A stretch of DNA of 64,000 nt from Clostridia bacterium (GCA_910575245.1 CAJTEN010000002.1:269185-333184); one strand, 5' to 3'. Numbered from the stretch's first letter, positions 27,142 to 37,464 are shown. Notes: generated from the sequence alone by a model not told the origin. Program-made: numbers and translations.

Positions 27142-28938
27142 ATGAAAACGGATGAGAAGTTAGCAAAGCTTCATAAGTTAATGAAAGAAAAGAAGCTCTC
27201 CGCCTATATTGTTCCGACAGATGATTTTCACAGTTCAGAGTATGTCGGTGCGTATTTTAAGGCACGGGAATATATGTCAGGCTTCAACGGTTCGGCCGGT
27301 ACGCTGGTTGTTCTGTCCGATCAGGCGGCTCTGTGGACGGATGGAAGATATTTCCTGCAGGCGGCAGATCAGCTTGCCGGAAGCGGGATCACGCTGATGC
27401 GTTCCGGGCAGCCGGAGGTTCCCGAGATAGGGCAGTATTTATACGATCATCTGCGGGAGAAGGATGTGATCGGTTTCGACGGGCGTACTGTCACCAGAAA
27501 ATTCGTAAAGACTATTGCTGATAAAACCGATACAAAGCAGATCTCCTTCTACGGTGATGAAGATCTGGTTGATATGGTCTGGGAAGACCGTCCGGCTCTT
27601 TCCACTGAGCCGGTGTGGGAGCTGGATACTGCGTACGCCGGTAAGAGCCGGGAGGAGAAGCTTAAGGATGTGCGGGATAAAATGCAGGCAGAAAAGACGG
27701 ACTATCTGCTGCTGACGGCGCTTGATGAGATTGCGTGGCTTCTGAATCTAAGAGGCGGGGATGTTCTGTATACACCTGTCTTCCTCTCTTATCTGCTGCT
27801 TGAACCGAAGCAGACGGTTCTCTTTGCCCATAAGCAGATTTTCCCGGAGGAACTGCAGGATAAACTGACCAGGGACGGCATTGTCATAAGGCCTTATGAC
27901 TCAATAGAGCAGGCTGTGAAAGAACTTCCGGCAGGAGCCAGGGTATGGTTGGACAGTGGTGTGGTTAATTACAGACTGACAGAGAGTGTACCGGAATCCG
28001 TGGAGGTTCTTGATCAAAGCAGTCCTGTTGTTCTCATGAAAGCAGTCAAGACACCGGCAGAGATGGAACATATGCGTGCGGCACATATAAAAGACGGTGT
28101 TGCGGTGACAAGATTTATTCACTGGCTGAAGTCGAATGCAGACGGCGGAAATATTACGGAGCTGGGGGCTGCCGAGAAACTAGAAGACTTCCGTGCACAG
28201 ATGGACGGATATCTGGGGCCGAGCTTTTCACCGATCATTGCTTATGGACCGCATGGCGCCATTGTACATTATGCGGCAACGGAGCAGACCGATGTGCAGA
28301 TGAAGGGGGAAGGATTCTGCCTGGCGGACACCGGCGGGCATTACCGTGAGGGAACTACGGATATTACCCGTACAGTTGCGCTGGGAGCCTTGACGGTGGA
28401 TGAGAAGCGGTGCTTTACGACAGTGCTTCGGGGACATCTGAATCTGGCGGCGGTGAAATTTCCGCAAGGTGTCAGCGGACAGAATCTGGATGTGCTGGCG
28501 AGAGGCCCGCTGTGGGAAGCAGGGATGGATTACAACCACGGTACCGGGCATGGAGTAGGCTATATTCTTGGTGTGCATGAGGGGCCACAAAGATTTCACT
28601 GGCGGCTGGCGCCGGGGGCAAAGAGTGTACCGCTGGAAGAAGGGATGATCATTTCCAACGAGCCGGGGCTCTATCTGGAGGGCAGGTTCGGTATCAGACA
28701 TGAGAATCTGGTATTGTGCCGGAGGGACGAAAAGAATGAGTATGGCCAGTTTATGCATCTGGAACCATTGACGATGGTGCCCTTTGACAGAGAGGCGATT
28801 CTGCCGGAACTGATGTCAGAGAGAGAACTGCAGTGTCTTAATGACTACCACAAGAGAGTGTATGAGGCGCTGGCGTCTTATATGGAAGAGGAAGAGTTGG
28901 TGTGGCTGCGTGAAATGACAGAGGAGATACGGCAATAA
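27142..28938 (+). CDS. Aminopeptidase P family protein (M24B), three-domain form
   Basis: 598 residues. Cleaves X-Pro N-termini in family members. Two creatinase-type N-terminal domains, then the pita-bread domain with dimetal ligands visible: DTGGHYREGTTDITR (two Asp), GTGHGVGY (His), NEPGLY (Glu), RHENL (Glu). The length fits the 600-residue three-domain group, not the 350-residue PepQ type. Confidence 0.93.
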   Translation: MKTDEKLAKLHKLMKEKKLSAYIVPTDDFHSSEYVGAYFKAREYMSGFNGSAGTLVVLSDQAALWTDGRYFLQAADQLAGSGITLMRSGQPEVPEIGQYLYDHLREKDVIGFDGRTVTRKFVKTIADKTDTKQISFYGDEDLVDMVWEDRPALSTEPVWELDTAYAGKSREEKLKDVRDKMQAEKTDYLLLTALDEIAWLLNLRGGDVLYTPVFLSYLLLEPKQTVLFAHKQIFPEELQDKLTRDGIVIRPYDSIEQAVKELPAGARVWLDSGVVNYRLTESVPESVEVLDQSSPVVLMKAVKTPAEMEHMRAAHIKDGVAVTRFIHWLKSNADGGNITELGAAEKLEDFRAQMDGYLGPSFSPIIAYGPHGAIVHYAATEQTDVQMKGEGFCLADTGGHYREGTTDITRTVALGALTVDEKRCFTTVLRGHLNLAAVKFPQGVSGQNLDVLARGPLWEAGMDYNHGTGHGVGYILGVHEGPQRFHWRLAPGAKSVPLEEGMIISNEPGLYLEGRFGIRHENLVLCRRDEKNEYGQFMHLEPLTMVPFDREAILPELMSERELQCLNDYHKRVYEALASYMEEEELVWLREMTEEIRQ

Positions 28939-28992
28939 TTCCGGAAAGTATCAGTTCCGGAACGGAAAATTAAATAGCTGATGATAAGCAGG

Positions 28993-29033
28993 ATTGCTCT
29001 GTATCTGGTTAAAATGATACAGGGCAATTTTTT
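28993..29033 (+). terminator. Intrinsic terminator after the aminopeptidase gene
   Basis: ATTGCTCTGTATC / GATACAGGGCAAT followed by TTTTT. Confidence 0.88.
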
Positions 29034-29109
29034 GGATCAGTTAAAAAATGCTGCAAGTGCATTATGTCGGTATATTATGAGTAATAATTGGAAAAATAGA
29101 AGAAAAGGC

Positions 29110-29141
29110 GTAACAGGGAAGGCGAAAGGTTGAACTGTTAC
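29110..29141. mobile_element. 32-nt solo palindrome with a perfect 8-bp target duplication
   Basis: GTAACAGGGAAGGC ... TTGAACTGTTAC flanked on both sides by GAAAAGGC (29102-29109, 29142-29149). This is the clearest evidence that the short palindrome itself moves. Confidence 0.78.
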
Positions 29142-29196
29142 GAAAAGGCAATCATGCATCGGTACGAAAAAGTACATGCATAGAATGGAGGAGATT

Positions 29197-29751
29197 ATGG
29201 CACAAGCTACAGGTAATAGCAAATATGCCGGAACGCAGACTGAGAAGAATCTTGAGGCAGCGATCGCAGGGGAATCGGTGGCAAGAAACAATTACACTTT
29301 CTTTGCATCCAAGGCAAGAAAAGATGGATTTGAGCAGATTGCGGCGATTTTTCAGGAGACGGCGGACAATGAAAAGGAACATGCCAGAATATGGTATGAG
29401 GAGCGCTACGGAATCGGTACTACAGCGGAGAATCTTGCAGCGGCAGCGGCGGGAGAAAATTATGAGTGGACAGAAATGTATGTGGGTTTTGCCAAAACGG
29501 CAGAAGAAGAAGGCTTTGCGGATCTGGCGGCGAAATTTCGGCTTGTTGCCGATATAGAGAAGCAGCATGAAGAGAGATACAGGGCGCTGCTTCGAAATGT
29601 GGAAATGCAGGAAGTGTTCAAAAAGAGCGAAATCAAGGTATGGGAGTGCCGTAATTGCGGACATGTGGTGGTCGGATGCAGCGCGCCTGAAGTCTGTCCG
29701 GTATGTGCACATCCCCAGGCTTATTTTGAGATTAAGCCGGAGAACTATTGA
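29197..29751 (+). CDS. rbr: Rubrerythrin
   Basis: 185 residues from ATG 29197 (SD GGAGG). NADH-linked peroxide reductase of anaerobes. Ferritin-like diiron domain with [26 protein letters not shown] and [12 protein letters not shown] carrying the Glu/His ligands; C-terminal rubredoxin-like domain with CRNCG and CPVCAHP binding one Fe. Normal length. Confidence 0.95.
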   Translation: MAQATGNSKYAGTQTEKNLEAAIAGESVARNNYTFFASKARKDGFEQIAAIFQETADNEKEHARIWYEERYGIGTTAENLAAAAAGENYEWTEMYVGFAKTAEEEGFADLAAKFRLVADIEKQHEERYRALLRNVEMQEVFKKSEIKVWECRNCGHVVVGCSAPEVCPVCAHPQAYFEIKPENY

Positions 29752-29836
29752 ATAAACTGTGAGAACATCTGCACCTCGACGAAGGCGGCTTGGAATGCGC
29801 AAATGCAGTTACTATGAGCAGCCGGAGACTGTGAAC

Positions 29837-30025
29837 CAATGTCATTAAGTTAAGTCTATACACAGCGTCTGATATAATAGGATTCTCCTGAGAGCCACCC
29901 CCTAACGCCGGTACTTAATGAGGTTTTTCACGAATTTAGTACCGCTGCGTTTGGAACTGAGCGAAAGCGCGTCCTTAGGAGATTCCTATCATGTCAGGCG
30001 CGTCCTGCTTAACTTAATGATATTG
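29837..30025. mobile_element. MITE-like palindromic element, 189 bp, copy 2
   Basis: Same length and about 90% or more identical to 1453-1641, with one visible cluster of changes (GAGCCACCCCCTAA against GGGGCATTGGAAAA). Flanks GACTGTGAAC and GGTTGTGAAC match at 8 of 10 positions, an older target duplication. It fills most of the space before the next gene. Confidence 0.85.
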
Positions 30026-30067
30026 GGTTGTGAACAGTAATAAATAAACCTGGAAGAAAGGAATGTT

Positions 30068-30502
30068 ATGATAGAACAGGATACGATCAGATTATTACGG
30101 GAATGTGATGCGGGAATTAAGATGGGAGTGGCATCTATTGATGAAGTTCTGGATTATGTGGAGAACGGACAGCTGAGAAAAACTCTTGTTGAATGCAGGG
30201 ATGAGCACATGAAACTGAAGCATAAAATACAGGAGCTTCTGCAGGAATATCATGATGAGGGCAAGGAGCCGAATCCCATGGCAAAGAGTATGTCATGGAT
30301 CAAAACAAATGTAAAGCTTGTTATGAAGGAGTCGGATCAGACCATTGCTGAATTGATGACCGACGGATGCAACATGGGCGTAAAATCATTAAACAGATTT
30401 TTAAACCAGTACAAGGCTGCGGATGAGAAATCGAAAGCGATCACGAAAAAACTCAGTGATCTTGAGGAGAAGCTTACGGTAGATATCAGGAAGTTTTTAT
30501 AG
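30068..30502 (+). CDS. Four-helix DUF2383-like hypothetical protein
   Basis: 144 residues. All-helical, with DEVLDYVENGQLRKTLVECRDEH suggesting a ferritin-like fold; similar proteins in Lachnospiraceae are unnamed. SD GAAAGGAATG. Cytoplasmic. The function is not known to me. Confidence 0.65.
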   Translation: MIEQDTIRLLRECDAGIKMGVASIDEVLDYVENGQLRKTLVECRDEHMKLKHKIQELLQEYHDEGKEPNPMAKSMSWIKTNVKLVMKESDQTIAELMTDGCNMGVKSLNRFLNQYKAADEKSKAITKKLSDLEEKLTVDIRKFL

Positions 30503-30523
30503 GTGGTAAGGAATCAGAAACAG

Positions 30524-30571
30524 AGAGCGCAAATCCTGGCGAAGGAGCAAAAGGATTTGCGCTCTGTTTTT
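30524..30571 (+). terminator. Strong terminator
   Basis: AGAGCGCAAATCCT / AGGATTTGCGCTCT, 14-bp perfect stem, then GTTTTTAT. Confidence 0.92.
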
Positions 30572-30578
30572 ATGCACC

Positions 30579-30740
30579 GTAACAGTTCAGCCGTCGGCTT
30601 CCCTGTTACGGAATCTGCCAATTGAGCAAAGCTCAATTTTTCCAAGCCGCCTGCGGCGAGGGACAGATTCTCTCTCGGCTAAATCTATGCGTTCTTACGG
30701 ACTTTTGCAGTAAATGCAAAGTCCTGGGATGAACTGTTAC
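30579..30740. mobile_element. 162-bp MITE-like element, copy 2, 8-bp target duplication
   Basis: Ends GTAACAGTTCAGCC and GGATGAACTGTTAC. TATGCACC stands directly on both sides (30571-30578 and 30741-30748). Strongly similar over its length to 25672-25832, including the block CTCGGCTAAATCTATGCGTT. No ORF. Confidence 0.88.
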
Positions 30741-30769
30741 TATGCACCTGTCAATTGAAAAGAAAAGAC

Positions 30770-30798
30770 TTGACATATTATAGAGAACTCTATATAAT
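30770..30798 (+). promoter_or_regulatory. Consensus promoter with an operator in its spacer
   Basis: TTGACA, 17 bp, TATAAT. The dyad TATAGAG-AA-CTCTATA (30779-30794) fills the spacer and touches the -10. Such placement suggests repression, plausibly by the winged-helix regulator encoded at the end of this operon (33709-34002). Confidence 0.82.
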
Positions 30799-30830
30799 AG
30801 AGTAAAAATAAAGAAAGAAGTTGTGCAGGC

Positions 30831-32171
30831 ATGATATTTCACAATCGGAGAAAACATACGGGTATGGGAAAAGTTATCAGGAACAATATCAGGATTAATA
30901 TAAGGAATCATTTTGACTTGTATATTACTTGCTGTATACCAATCATACCATTCAACCTTTCCGCCCATATGCTTCTGTATTTATCCCGCAGATATGAGAT
31001 ACAAAGCGGCGGATTCGTCAATGTCCTACTGCTGCTGTCAGGGATACTGCTTCTTGTCTGTCTGGCGGTTTTCCGCTATTCTCTGCGAATATATATCATG
31101 CAGAAGTCGGAACAGTACAGTATACTTCTTATGTTGGGAATTTCGGGAAGAGATTTCTGGAGAAATCTTGCGGCAGAGTATTGTCCTACATTTCTCTTGC
31201 TGGTAACAGGTACGGCAGGTGTAAGCAGTATTGCAGGGAATCTGCTGATGTTCGCGGCATTTTGCAGAATTGATGCGGATATGCTGGCCATTTCGGCTAA
31301 GATCACAGTTTTACTGATCATATTGTTTGCGGCAGGAATGACAGGAACCCTGCTGCTTCTGGCAGTGCGGCAGTGGAAGAGCGATCTTGTGAGTTATATG
31401 GAAGGCTTAAGCCACGGGAAGGAGGTGCTGCACAGATTCCGGATCGGCTATGGCATGAAGATTTTATCAGCTGCCTTATGTCTGTTTTGTTCTTTCTGGT
31501 TACTGCACAATTATACAGTCGGGAAAATGATTATTGCGGCATTACTGCATTTGACAGGGATCTATTTTCTCTTGCAGATCAATGGGCGTCTGGTCAGGAA
31601 AGTATTGACAGGAAATAAGAAAGGGTATTTTCAGAATCTGCTCCTGTGGAATGATTTTATTCATGAATATCGGATGAACGGGAATATGGTCTATGCGGTT
31701 TACGCAGTCAATTATATTATTGTATTTTTGTTTGGCGGCCTGTTTGCATCGGACTTTCCGGCAGACCCTGGGTATACGGTAATCAAGATGATATTTGCCG
31801 TAATCGGCTTTTCCGTTATGCTGGAACAGCAGGCATTTATTCTGGGAAAGATGATCCTGGAGCTTCGGAATGAGAAGAAGAGATATGATATCCTTCATCA
31901 GATTGGAATGGGAGGAGATAAATACCGGAAGCTGCTTCAGGAGAAGATAAAAAGGATGCTTATCTGGCCGATGGTGGTGGCGTCTGTGATGGGTGCGGTG
32001 TTCTTCCTGTGTGATTACATTTACCAGGCGGATATTACAACGGCGAAGGAAATATGGAGTATTTATTTACTGAAATACGGCTGTGTGGTGGCGGCTTTTT
32101 GGCTGGTACAATATGGCGGATATTTGTTCCTGCGCAGAAGGGTGCTTCGGAAATTCGATGCAGATCTTTAA
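30831..32171 (+). CDS. FtsX/BceB-like ABC permease
   Basis: 446 residues with about 8-10 hydrophobic segments. The N-terminus (NNIRINIRNHFDLYITCC), the pair YSLRIYIMQKSEQYSILLMLGISG and the later NEKKRYDILHQIGMGGDKYRK are the repeated FtsX-type coupling regions. Shorter than BceB (about 650) and without its large extracellular domain. Forms an exporter with the ATPase that follows. The SD is weak (GAAAGAAG). Confidence 0.8.
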   Translation: MIFHNRRKHTGMGKVIRNNIRINIRNHFDLYITCCIPIIPFNLSAHMLLYLSRRYEIQSGGFVNVLLLLSGILLLVCLAVFRYSLRIYIMQKSEQYSILLMLGISGRDFWRNLAAEYCPTFLLLVTGTAGVSSIAGNLLMFAAFCRIDADMLAISAKITVLLIILFAAGMTGTLLLLAVRQWKSDLVSYMEGLSHGKEVLHRFRIGYGMKILSAALCLFCSFWLLHNYTVGKMIIAALLHLTGIYFLLQINGRLVRKVLTGNKKGYFQNLLLWNDFIHEYRMNGNMVYAVYAVNYIIVFLFGGLFASDFPADPGYTVIKMIFAVIGFSVMLEQQAFILGKMILELRNEKKRYDILHQIGMGGDKYRKLLQEKIKRMLIWPMVVASVMGAVFFLCDYIYQADITTAKEIWSIYLLKYGCVVAAFWLVQYGGYLFLRRRVLRKFDADL

Positions 32172-32256
32172 GTTTCTTTTGAATGCGGTTTCAGGTTTTA
32201 CCGCCGGTAAACCAGGAAAGAGAGGCAGCGTACAAATCATTTTGGAGGGAAAACAG

Positions 32257-32946
32257 ATGGAATTACTGCGTGTATGCAATTTGAAAAAAAGCTATGATAT
32301 CGAGAACAGCAGAACGATGAAAAAAGAGAAAACGGAAGTGCTTAAGGAGATTTCTTTGAGCATTGCGGAAGAAGAAGCTTTATGTATCATGGGAAGGTCA
32401 GGCTGTGGTAAGACCACCCTGTTGAAAATACTGGGCGGACTGCTTGTACCCACGGCAGGAAGTGTTTTCTATAAAGGAGAAAGAATGTCCGGGTATGGGC
32501 GGAAGCGTATGGAGGCATATCGCAGGGCGCAGGTTGGATTTGTATTTCAGGATTATAAACTGTTAGAGCATCTGACGATCATGGATAATATGATTCTGCC
32601 GCTTATGTTGGATCACAGAGAAGTGAAAGAATCTGTCAGTAAAGTGGAAGGGATGGCCAGGATGCTTCAGATTGCCGATAAACTGGATTATTATCCGAAT
32701 GAATTGTCAGGAGGGGAGAAGCAGCGGGCGGCGATCGGACGGGCGTTGATGAATGATCCGCCCCTGATTCTGGCGGATGAACCTACAGGGAATCTGGATG
32801 AGGCATCCGGGCGTATGGTGATGGAACTGCTGATCAGACTGCAGAAGGACTTACATAAAACGCTGGTACTGGTAACGCATGACAAAGAGATTGCGGATTT
32901 CTGCAGCCGTATGGTCATGATGAAAGACGGCAGGCTGGCCGGATAA
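32257..32946 (+). CDS. ABC transporter ATPase (LolD/BceA type)
   Basis: 229 residues from ATG 32257 (SD TTGGAGGG); the frame upstream overlaps the permease end. Walker [10 protein letters not shown], signature [15 protein letters not shown], Walker [14 protein letters not shown]-loop VTHD. MacB/LolD/BceA group, in line with an FtsX-type partner. Likely exports or resists a peptide or antibiotic; substrate unknown. Confidence 0.9.
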   Translation: MELLRVCNLKKSYDIENSRTMKKEKTEVLKEISLSIAEEEALCIMGRSGCGKTTLLKILGGLLVPTAGSVFYKGERMSGYGRKRMEAYRRAQVGFVFQDYKLLEHLTIMDNMILPLMLDHREVKESVSKVEGMARMLQIADKLDYYPNELSGGEKQRAAIGRALMNDPPLILADEPTGNLDEASGRMVMELLIRLQKDLHKTLVLVTHDKEIADFCSRMVMMKDGRLAG

Positions 32947-33002
32947 AGCAACGGGGAGGCCGAAGAATAAAATATCACAAATACAGAGACGGAGGAAAAG
33001 AT

Positions 33003-33701
33003 ATGGATAAGAAATTAGAGACGGCAATGGATGAGATCGCACTGATCAAAAGAGTGATCGAGAAAACGCAGCAGGATTTTTCCCGGATATCGGCTTATTT
33101 TATCTGGATCGGAATTGTGAATCTGACAGTTTGGTTTCTGGAAGAGTTTTCATATTTTCTGAGGAATAAGATGGGATACGGCTATTTGGTGGCGGCTGTT
33201 TTCGGGTGGGGTGGACGTGTTCTGAGGCTGGGCGGATATGTTATTCTGTTCCTTTATTATTACAGGAGGGTTAAAAAATCTGACAATGAGCTCAGTGAGG
33301 GGATGGTAAAGATATGGGGAATTGTTCTTATCGCTTCCAGGGTTTTCATGTATCTGTATATCTGTTTGATTCCTGACGGAAATGATGATAAGATAGTTGT
33401 GTTGTTCCGATGCAGAGAACTGATTGAAGTGCTTCCGGTCATAGCAGTATTGCTCATGACAGGAATTCTTACGAAGCGGAATGGGATCACATTGCTGACG
33501 GCGGCCTACAGTATTCTCTACTTTGTGTTGTTTGTAAGTATGAGGGAAGTGCCTTACGGAACCTGGGGTGGTATAGGGACGAGAGTTTCTGCGAGCAGTG
33601 TGTGCATTCAGTATTTGATGAGTTTCGGAATGACCGTTCTGGGTGTGTATTTACGATGGCAGGGAAAGGGAACAAAAACAGGCCTGAAGGATGCGGCGTG
33701 A
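33003..33701 (+). CDS. Membrane protein, about six TM segments, unknown family
   Basis: 232 residues, SD GGAGG. The N-terminal 30 residues ([20 protein letters not shown]) are an amphipathic helix, then about six hydrophobic segments. Third gene of the exporter operon. Not recognised; by position it may be an accessory or sensor component. Confidence 0.6.
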   Translation: MDKKLETAMDEIALIKRVIEKTQQDFSRISAYFIWIGIVNLTVWFLEEFSYFLRNKMGYGYLVAAVFGWGGRVLRLGGYVILFLYYYRRVKKSDNELSEGMVKIWGIVLIASRVFMYLYICLIPDGNDDKIVVLFRCRELIEVLPVIAVLLMTGILTKRNGITLLTAAYSILYFVLFVSMREVPYGTWGGIGTRVSASSVCIQYLMSFGMTVLGVYLRWQGKGTKTGLKDAA

Positions 33702-33708
33702 GGTGATT

Positions 33709-34002
33709 ATGGAAATAAATGCGATACCGGAAGCATTTCAGACGAAACTCAGACTGGCAATCTTGTCTGCACTGTTGACGGGAGAGAAGAATTTCAAAGA
33801 ATTGAAGAAAATCACGGAAGCTACAGACGGGAATCTGGGTGCACAGTTAAAGAAACTGGAAGAAGCCGGCCATATAGCGATCAGGAAGGAGTTTGTGAAT
33901 AACAAACCGAAGACAACCTGCGCTATGACGGACTTCGGGAGGAGACAATTCCGGGAATATGTGGAGATGCTTGAGAGACTGCTTGGTCAGGCGGAGATAT
34001 AA
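33709..34002 (+). CDS. Winged-helix transcriptional regulator (HTH_34/MarR-like)
   Basis: 97 residues from ATG 33709, 7 nt after the previous stop. LRLAILSALLTGEKNFKELK, then GNLGAQLKKLEEAGHIAI, is a winged helix of the small HTH_34 group. A dimeric regulator is expected. As last gene of the operon it is the natural candidate to bind the dyad in the operon promoter (inference). Confidence 0.82.
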   Translation: MEINAIPEAFQTKLRLAILSALLTGEKNFKELKKITEATDGNLGAQLKKLEEAGHIAIRKEFVNNKPKTTCAMTDFGRRQFREYVEMLERLLGQAEI

Positions 34003-34075
34003 CAAGAAGCCAGGAAAACAAGGCCCCGGCCCATTGTGAAGCAATTCAGGATGAAGCCGAAAGCTGAACTGCTGC

Positions 34076-34120
34076 AAAAAGACGAGTCCGGTACGATAAT
34101 CAGATATCAAACCGGGCTCG
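34076..34120 (-). terminator. Terminator of the glgC-glgD operon (minus strand)
   Basis: Read on the minus strand: CGAGCCCGGT ... ACCGGACTCG then TCTTTTT. Confidence 0.72.
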
Positions 34121-34171
34121 CCCTTGCTATGGACTGTGAAGCGGATTCACAAATCCTTTCTGTGTGCGGTT

Positions 34172-35317
34172 CTATACCACCTTGTACTTTTCGATATAAA
34201 CCGGGAAGGTATCCGTTCCCTTCATAGCTTTGCCTGAGGTAATCGTAACATTTTTGTCGGTGATGAGATATTCCACGTTTGCGCCGGATTCAATCACAGA
34301 ATCCTGCATCAGGATACAGTTCTTTACCTTGGCGCCTTTGCCGATCTTAACACCACGGAAAATCACGCTGTTCTCTACTTCACCTTCGATTACGCAGCCG
34401 TCTGCCATCATTACGTTCTGTATTTTAGCACCGTCTTTATAGTGAGTCGGGTTATCGCCACGGATCTTCGTATAAATGGGAGCCGAAGAGAAGAGAGCGT
34501 CCAGATTGTAGTCATCTAACAGTTTCATATTCTCTTCGAAATAACTCTTCATGCCGCTGATACGTGCCACATAGCCCGTATATTTGTAGGCCTGTACATT
34601 CATTTTGCCGAGCTGGGGCATAATGACATCGCGCATAAAGAAAGACCGTCCCTGTATGTATGCGGTATTTACAATGTCAATCAGCAGTTCGCGGTCCACG
34701 ATGAAAATATTCATGGACATTTTCTGAACGCCGCCTGTCTTAGGGTTGATGTATACTTTTTTAAGACGGCCTTCTTCAACATCAAAGGTATAATAGAAAA
34801 TCTTGTCGTTAGCCGGATAATTCAGCAGTTCTTCAGGAATTTCCTGTTCGTTGTATGCAATCGTCATTTCTGCCCCGCTGTTGATATGTGCCTGGAGCAT
34901 GTCGCTGAAATCAAAGTTGACAACCACGTTTGTATCTGACATAATTACATATTTCTCTTTCTGGTCTCTTAAGAAGTCCAGAAGGCTGGCCAGTGCGCTG
35001 GCACGTCCTACATAAGGACCGCCTACTTCTTTCTCAGCAAAAGGAGGGAAGATATGTAAACCGCCATTCTTACGGACCAGATCCCATTCACGGCCGGAAC
35101 CAAGATGATCCATCAGGGAGTGATAATTCTTGTTTACCACAACAGAGATATTGTCAATGCCGGAATGCGTCATGCTGGATAACGTAAAGTCGATGATGCG
35201 GTAACGGCTGGCAAAAGGAATGGAAGCCATCAAACGCACGCTGACCAGTTCCGGGACCAGAGCATCATAACTGTTTGGGAAAATAATACCGACTACACTA
35301 GAGTTTGATTTTACCAT
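34172..35317 (-). CDS. glgD: GlgD, ADP-glucose pyrophosphorylase-like subunit
   Basis: 381 residues. Firmicute GlgD forms a heterotetramer with GlgC and raises its activity. It has the nucleotidyltransferase fold ([19 protein letters not shown]) but the N-terminal G-rich triphosphate loop is degenerate ([17 protein letters not shown] instead of GGxGxRL), so it is not catalytic by itself. C-terminal left-handed beta-helix repeats. Its ATG overlaps the glgC stop by 7 nt. Confidence 0.93.
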   Translation of the reverse strand: MVKSNSSVVGIIFPNSYDALVPELVSVRLMASIPFASRYRIIDFTLSSMTHSGIDNISVVVNKNYHSLMDHLGSGREWDLVRKNGGLHIFPPFAEKEVGGPYVGRASALASLLDFLRDQKEKYVIMSDTNVVVNFDFSDMLQAHINSGAEMTIAYNEQEIPEELLNYPANDKIFYYTFDVEEGRLKKVYINPKTGGVQKMSMNIFIVDRELLIDIVNTAYIQGRSFFMRDVIMPQLGKMNVQAYKYTGYVARISGMKSYFEENMKLLDDYNLDALFSSAPIYTKIRGDNPTHYKDGAKIQNVMMADGCVIEGEVENSVIFRGVKIGKGAKVKNCILMQDSVIESGANVEYLITDKNVTITSGKAMKGTDTFPVYIEKYKVV

Positions 35318-36519
35318 TGTTCTTCACCACCTTCTACATTATTTCTGACCATGGCATTGGGGCCGACTACAGCATTCTCACCGATGGTAACGCCGGAACC
35401 GACGGTTGCAACCCCGTTTTCATCGCCGGAGGGCATTGCGCCTACTACGGCATTCTCACAGATTGTCACATTCTCGGCTACGATACAGTGCTTTACTACG
35501 GCGCCTGCCTTGACCGTTGTGCCGCCCATGACAACCGCGTCTTCCACTACGGCGCCGGCATCCACCTTTACGCCGCCGAAAAGAATGGAGTGCTTTACAG
35601 TTCCTTTAATCCGGCATCCGTCAGTGACCATGGCATTTTCTACAACGGCGCCGGCATTGATCTTATGTCCGGTCATACCGGTGTTACGGCTGTAGATTTT
35701 CCAGTTCTCGTCGAAAAGATTGATTCCGCTGTGCTCGGGATCCAAAACTTCCATATTAGCTTCCCATAAAGATGCGATGGTACCTACATCTTTCCAGTAT
35801 CCGTTGAAATGATATGCATACATCTGACGGTGATCGCGAAGAAGGTTGGGAATAATATTGTTACCGAAGTCATTCTCGGAATTCGGGTCAGCTTCATCCT
35901 CTTCCAGATACTGTTTCAAAATATCCCAGTTAAAGATATAGATACCCATGGAAGCCAGATTGGATTTCGGATTCTTCGGCTTCTCCTGGAATTCTGTGAT
36001 TTTATCATTCTCGTCGGCTACCATCAGGCCGAAACGGGGAGCTTCCTCCCATGGAACTTCCATGACCGCAACACTGAATTCAGCGTTCTTTGCCTTGTGG
36101 AACTCAAGAAAATCACTATAATCCTGTTTACAGATCTGATCTCCGGAAAGAATGATAACGTATTTCGGATCATATCGTTCGATAAAGGAGATATTCTGAT
36201 AAATTGCATTTGCCGTGCCTTTATACCAGTCCGAACCGTGCGCCTTCTGATAAGGGGGCAGTACATGTACACCTCCGTGAAGACGGTCCAGATCCCAGGG
36301 CTGTCCGTTGCCGATATACTCATTTAACTCCAGCGGTTGATACTGGGTCAGGATCCCTACAGTATCAATGCCCGAATTGACGCAGTTAGAAAGCGGAAAA
36401 TCTATGATACGGTATTTGCCGCCAAAAGGAACTGCCGGTTTTGCAAGCTTCTCGGTAAGTGCGTACAGACGTGAACCCTGTCCGCCGGCAAGAAGCATTG
36501 CAATCATTTCTTTTGCCAT
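35311..36519 (-). CDS. glgC: Glucose-1-phosphate adenylyltransferase
   Basis: 402 residues; start set at [15 protein letters not shown], with AGGAGGAAT upstream on the minus strand. Makes ADP-glucose from ATP and glucose-1-phosphate. [18 protein letters not shown] loop, [32 protein letters not shown] and C-terminal hexapeptide beta-helix. Supplies GlgA (11.2 kb). Confidence 0.96.
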   Translation of the reverse strand: MAKEMIAMLLAGGQGSRLYALTEKLAKPAVPFGGKYRIIDFPLSNCVNSGIDTVGILTQYQPLELNEYIGNGQPWDLDRLHGGVHVLPPYQKAHGSDWYKGTANAIYQNISFIERYDPKYVIILSGDQICKQDYSDFLEFHKAKNAEFSVAVMEVPWEEAPRFGLMVADENDKITEFQEKPKNPKSNLASMGIYIFNWDILKQYLEEDEADPNSENDFGNNIIPNLLRDHRQMYAYHFNGYWKDVGTIASLWEANMEVLDPEHSGINLFDENWKIYSRNTGMTGHKINAGAVVENAMVTDGCRIKGTVKHSILFGGVKVDAGAVVEDAVVMGGTTVKAGAVVKHCIVAENVTICENAVVGAMPSGDENGVATVGSGVTIGENAVVGPNAMVRNNVEGGEEQW

Positions 36520-36673
36520 ATTACTATTCCTCCTTTTAAACTTTATAAAGAAATTATACAACAGAATCATGGAAAATAATAGAAAAATCAGAAAAAAGTC
36601 AAATAAAATTATATTATTTTCCTATTGACATTTTATGTTTTTTGTGAAAATAATAGAGAATTATAAATATAGT

Positions 36674-36703
36674 TTGACAAATATCGAGATGCAAGAGTAT
36701 ACT
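36674..36703 (+). promoter_or_regulatory. Candidate promoter of the coiled-coil gene
   Basis: TTGACA, 18 bp, TATACT. It would give a leader of about 200 nt. The 390-bp space between glgC and 36914 holds nothing else I can support. Confidence 0.55.
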
Positions 36704-36913
36704 TTTTTTATCTATATCTATCAAATCTATGTGAGAATCTATCCATATACTATGGAATCATTGGCATGTCGCCGGTATTTTCACATAATTGCAAATTATT
36801 TAATATGCCAGACAGCGGAAATTGACATCTAAAAACTGTAATTTGATAATTCTTTTACAGTAATTTGAACGGATGTTCCGCATTGACCCTGGAAAGAAAG
36901 AGAGGTACACTTA

Positions 36914-37399
36914 GTGAACGAGGAGATGACGGACATGACTAATGAAGAGATGTTTAGGGTTATTATGCAGCGGATGGATGTAATAGAGAGCGGTATCACA
37001 AACCTGACAGAGCGGATGGATGCGGTAGAGAATAGCATCATAAACCTGACAATCCGAATGGATGCAGTAGAAAGCAGCATTGCAAATCTGACAGAGCGGA
37101 TGGATGTGGTAGAGAGCAGTATCACAAATCTGACAGGTAGGGTGGATGTGCTGGAGAACAGCGTCATTAAGCTGACAACCCGAGTGGATACATTGGAGGC
37201 AAGTATTAATATGGAATTCTGGGCGGTAAGAATGGAAATGGACAGTTTGGATAAATCCCTGAAACAGGAGATTGTGGTGTTAGTCTGTAAAATAGACCGG
37301 CTTATGTTCTCAAAAGATGTAGATGGCTATGAAAGAATGAAGACACGGGTTGAAGTCCTGGAACAGGGTTATCAGGAGTTAAGGGAAAAGACAGGATGA
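36914..37399 (+). CDS. Coiled-coil tandem-repeat protein
   Basis: 161 residues from GTG 36914 (GAGAGG upstream). Six 14-residue units of the type RMDAVESSITNLTE (residues about 18-100) make a regular two-heptad coiled coil, followed by a non-repeated helical C-terminus with a possible helix (EIVVLVCKIDRLMF). Similar repeat proteins are common and variable in gut Clostridia; function unknown. Confidence 0.65.
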   Translation: MNEEMTDMTNEEMFRVIMQRMDVIESGITNLTERMDAVENSIINLTIRMDAVESSIANLTERMDVVESSITNLTGRVDVLENSVIKLTTRVDTLEASINMEFWAVRMEMDSLDKSLKQEIVVLVCKIDRLMFSKDVDGYERMKTRVEVLEQGYQELREKTG

Positions 37400-37427
37400 G
37401 ATTATAGTGAGCTGATAGAACGCCGGA

Positions 37428-37464
37428 GTAACAGTTCATCCCGGGACTTTGCATTTACTGCAAT
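37428..37464. repeat. Remnant of the 161-bp element
   Basis: GTAACAGTTCATCCCGGGAC followed by TTTGCATTTACTGCAA equals one end of the element at 30579-30740 in reverse orientation; the other end is absent. Confidence 0.65.
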
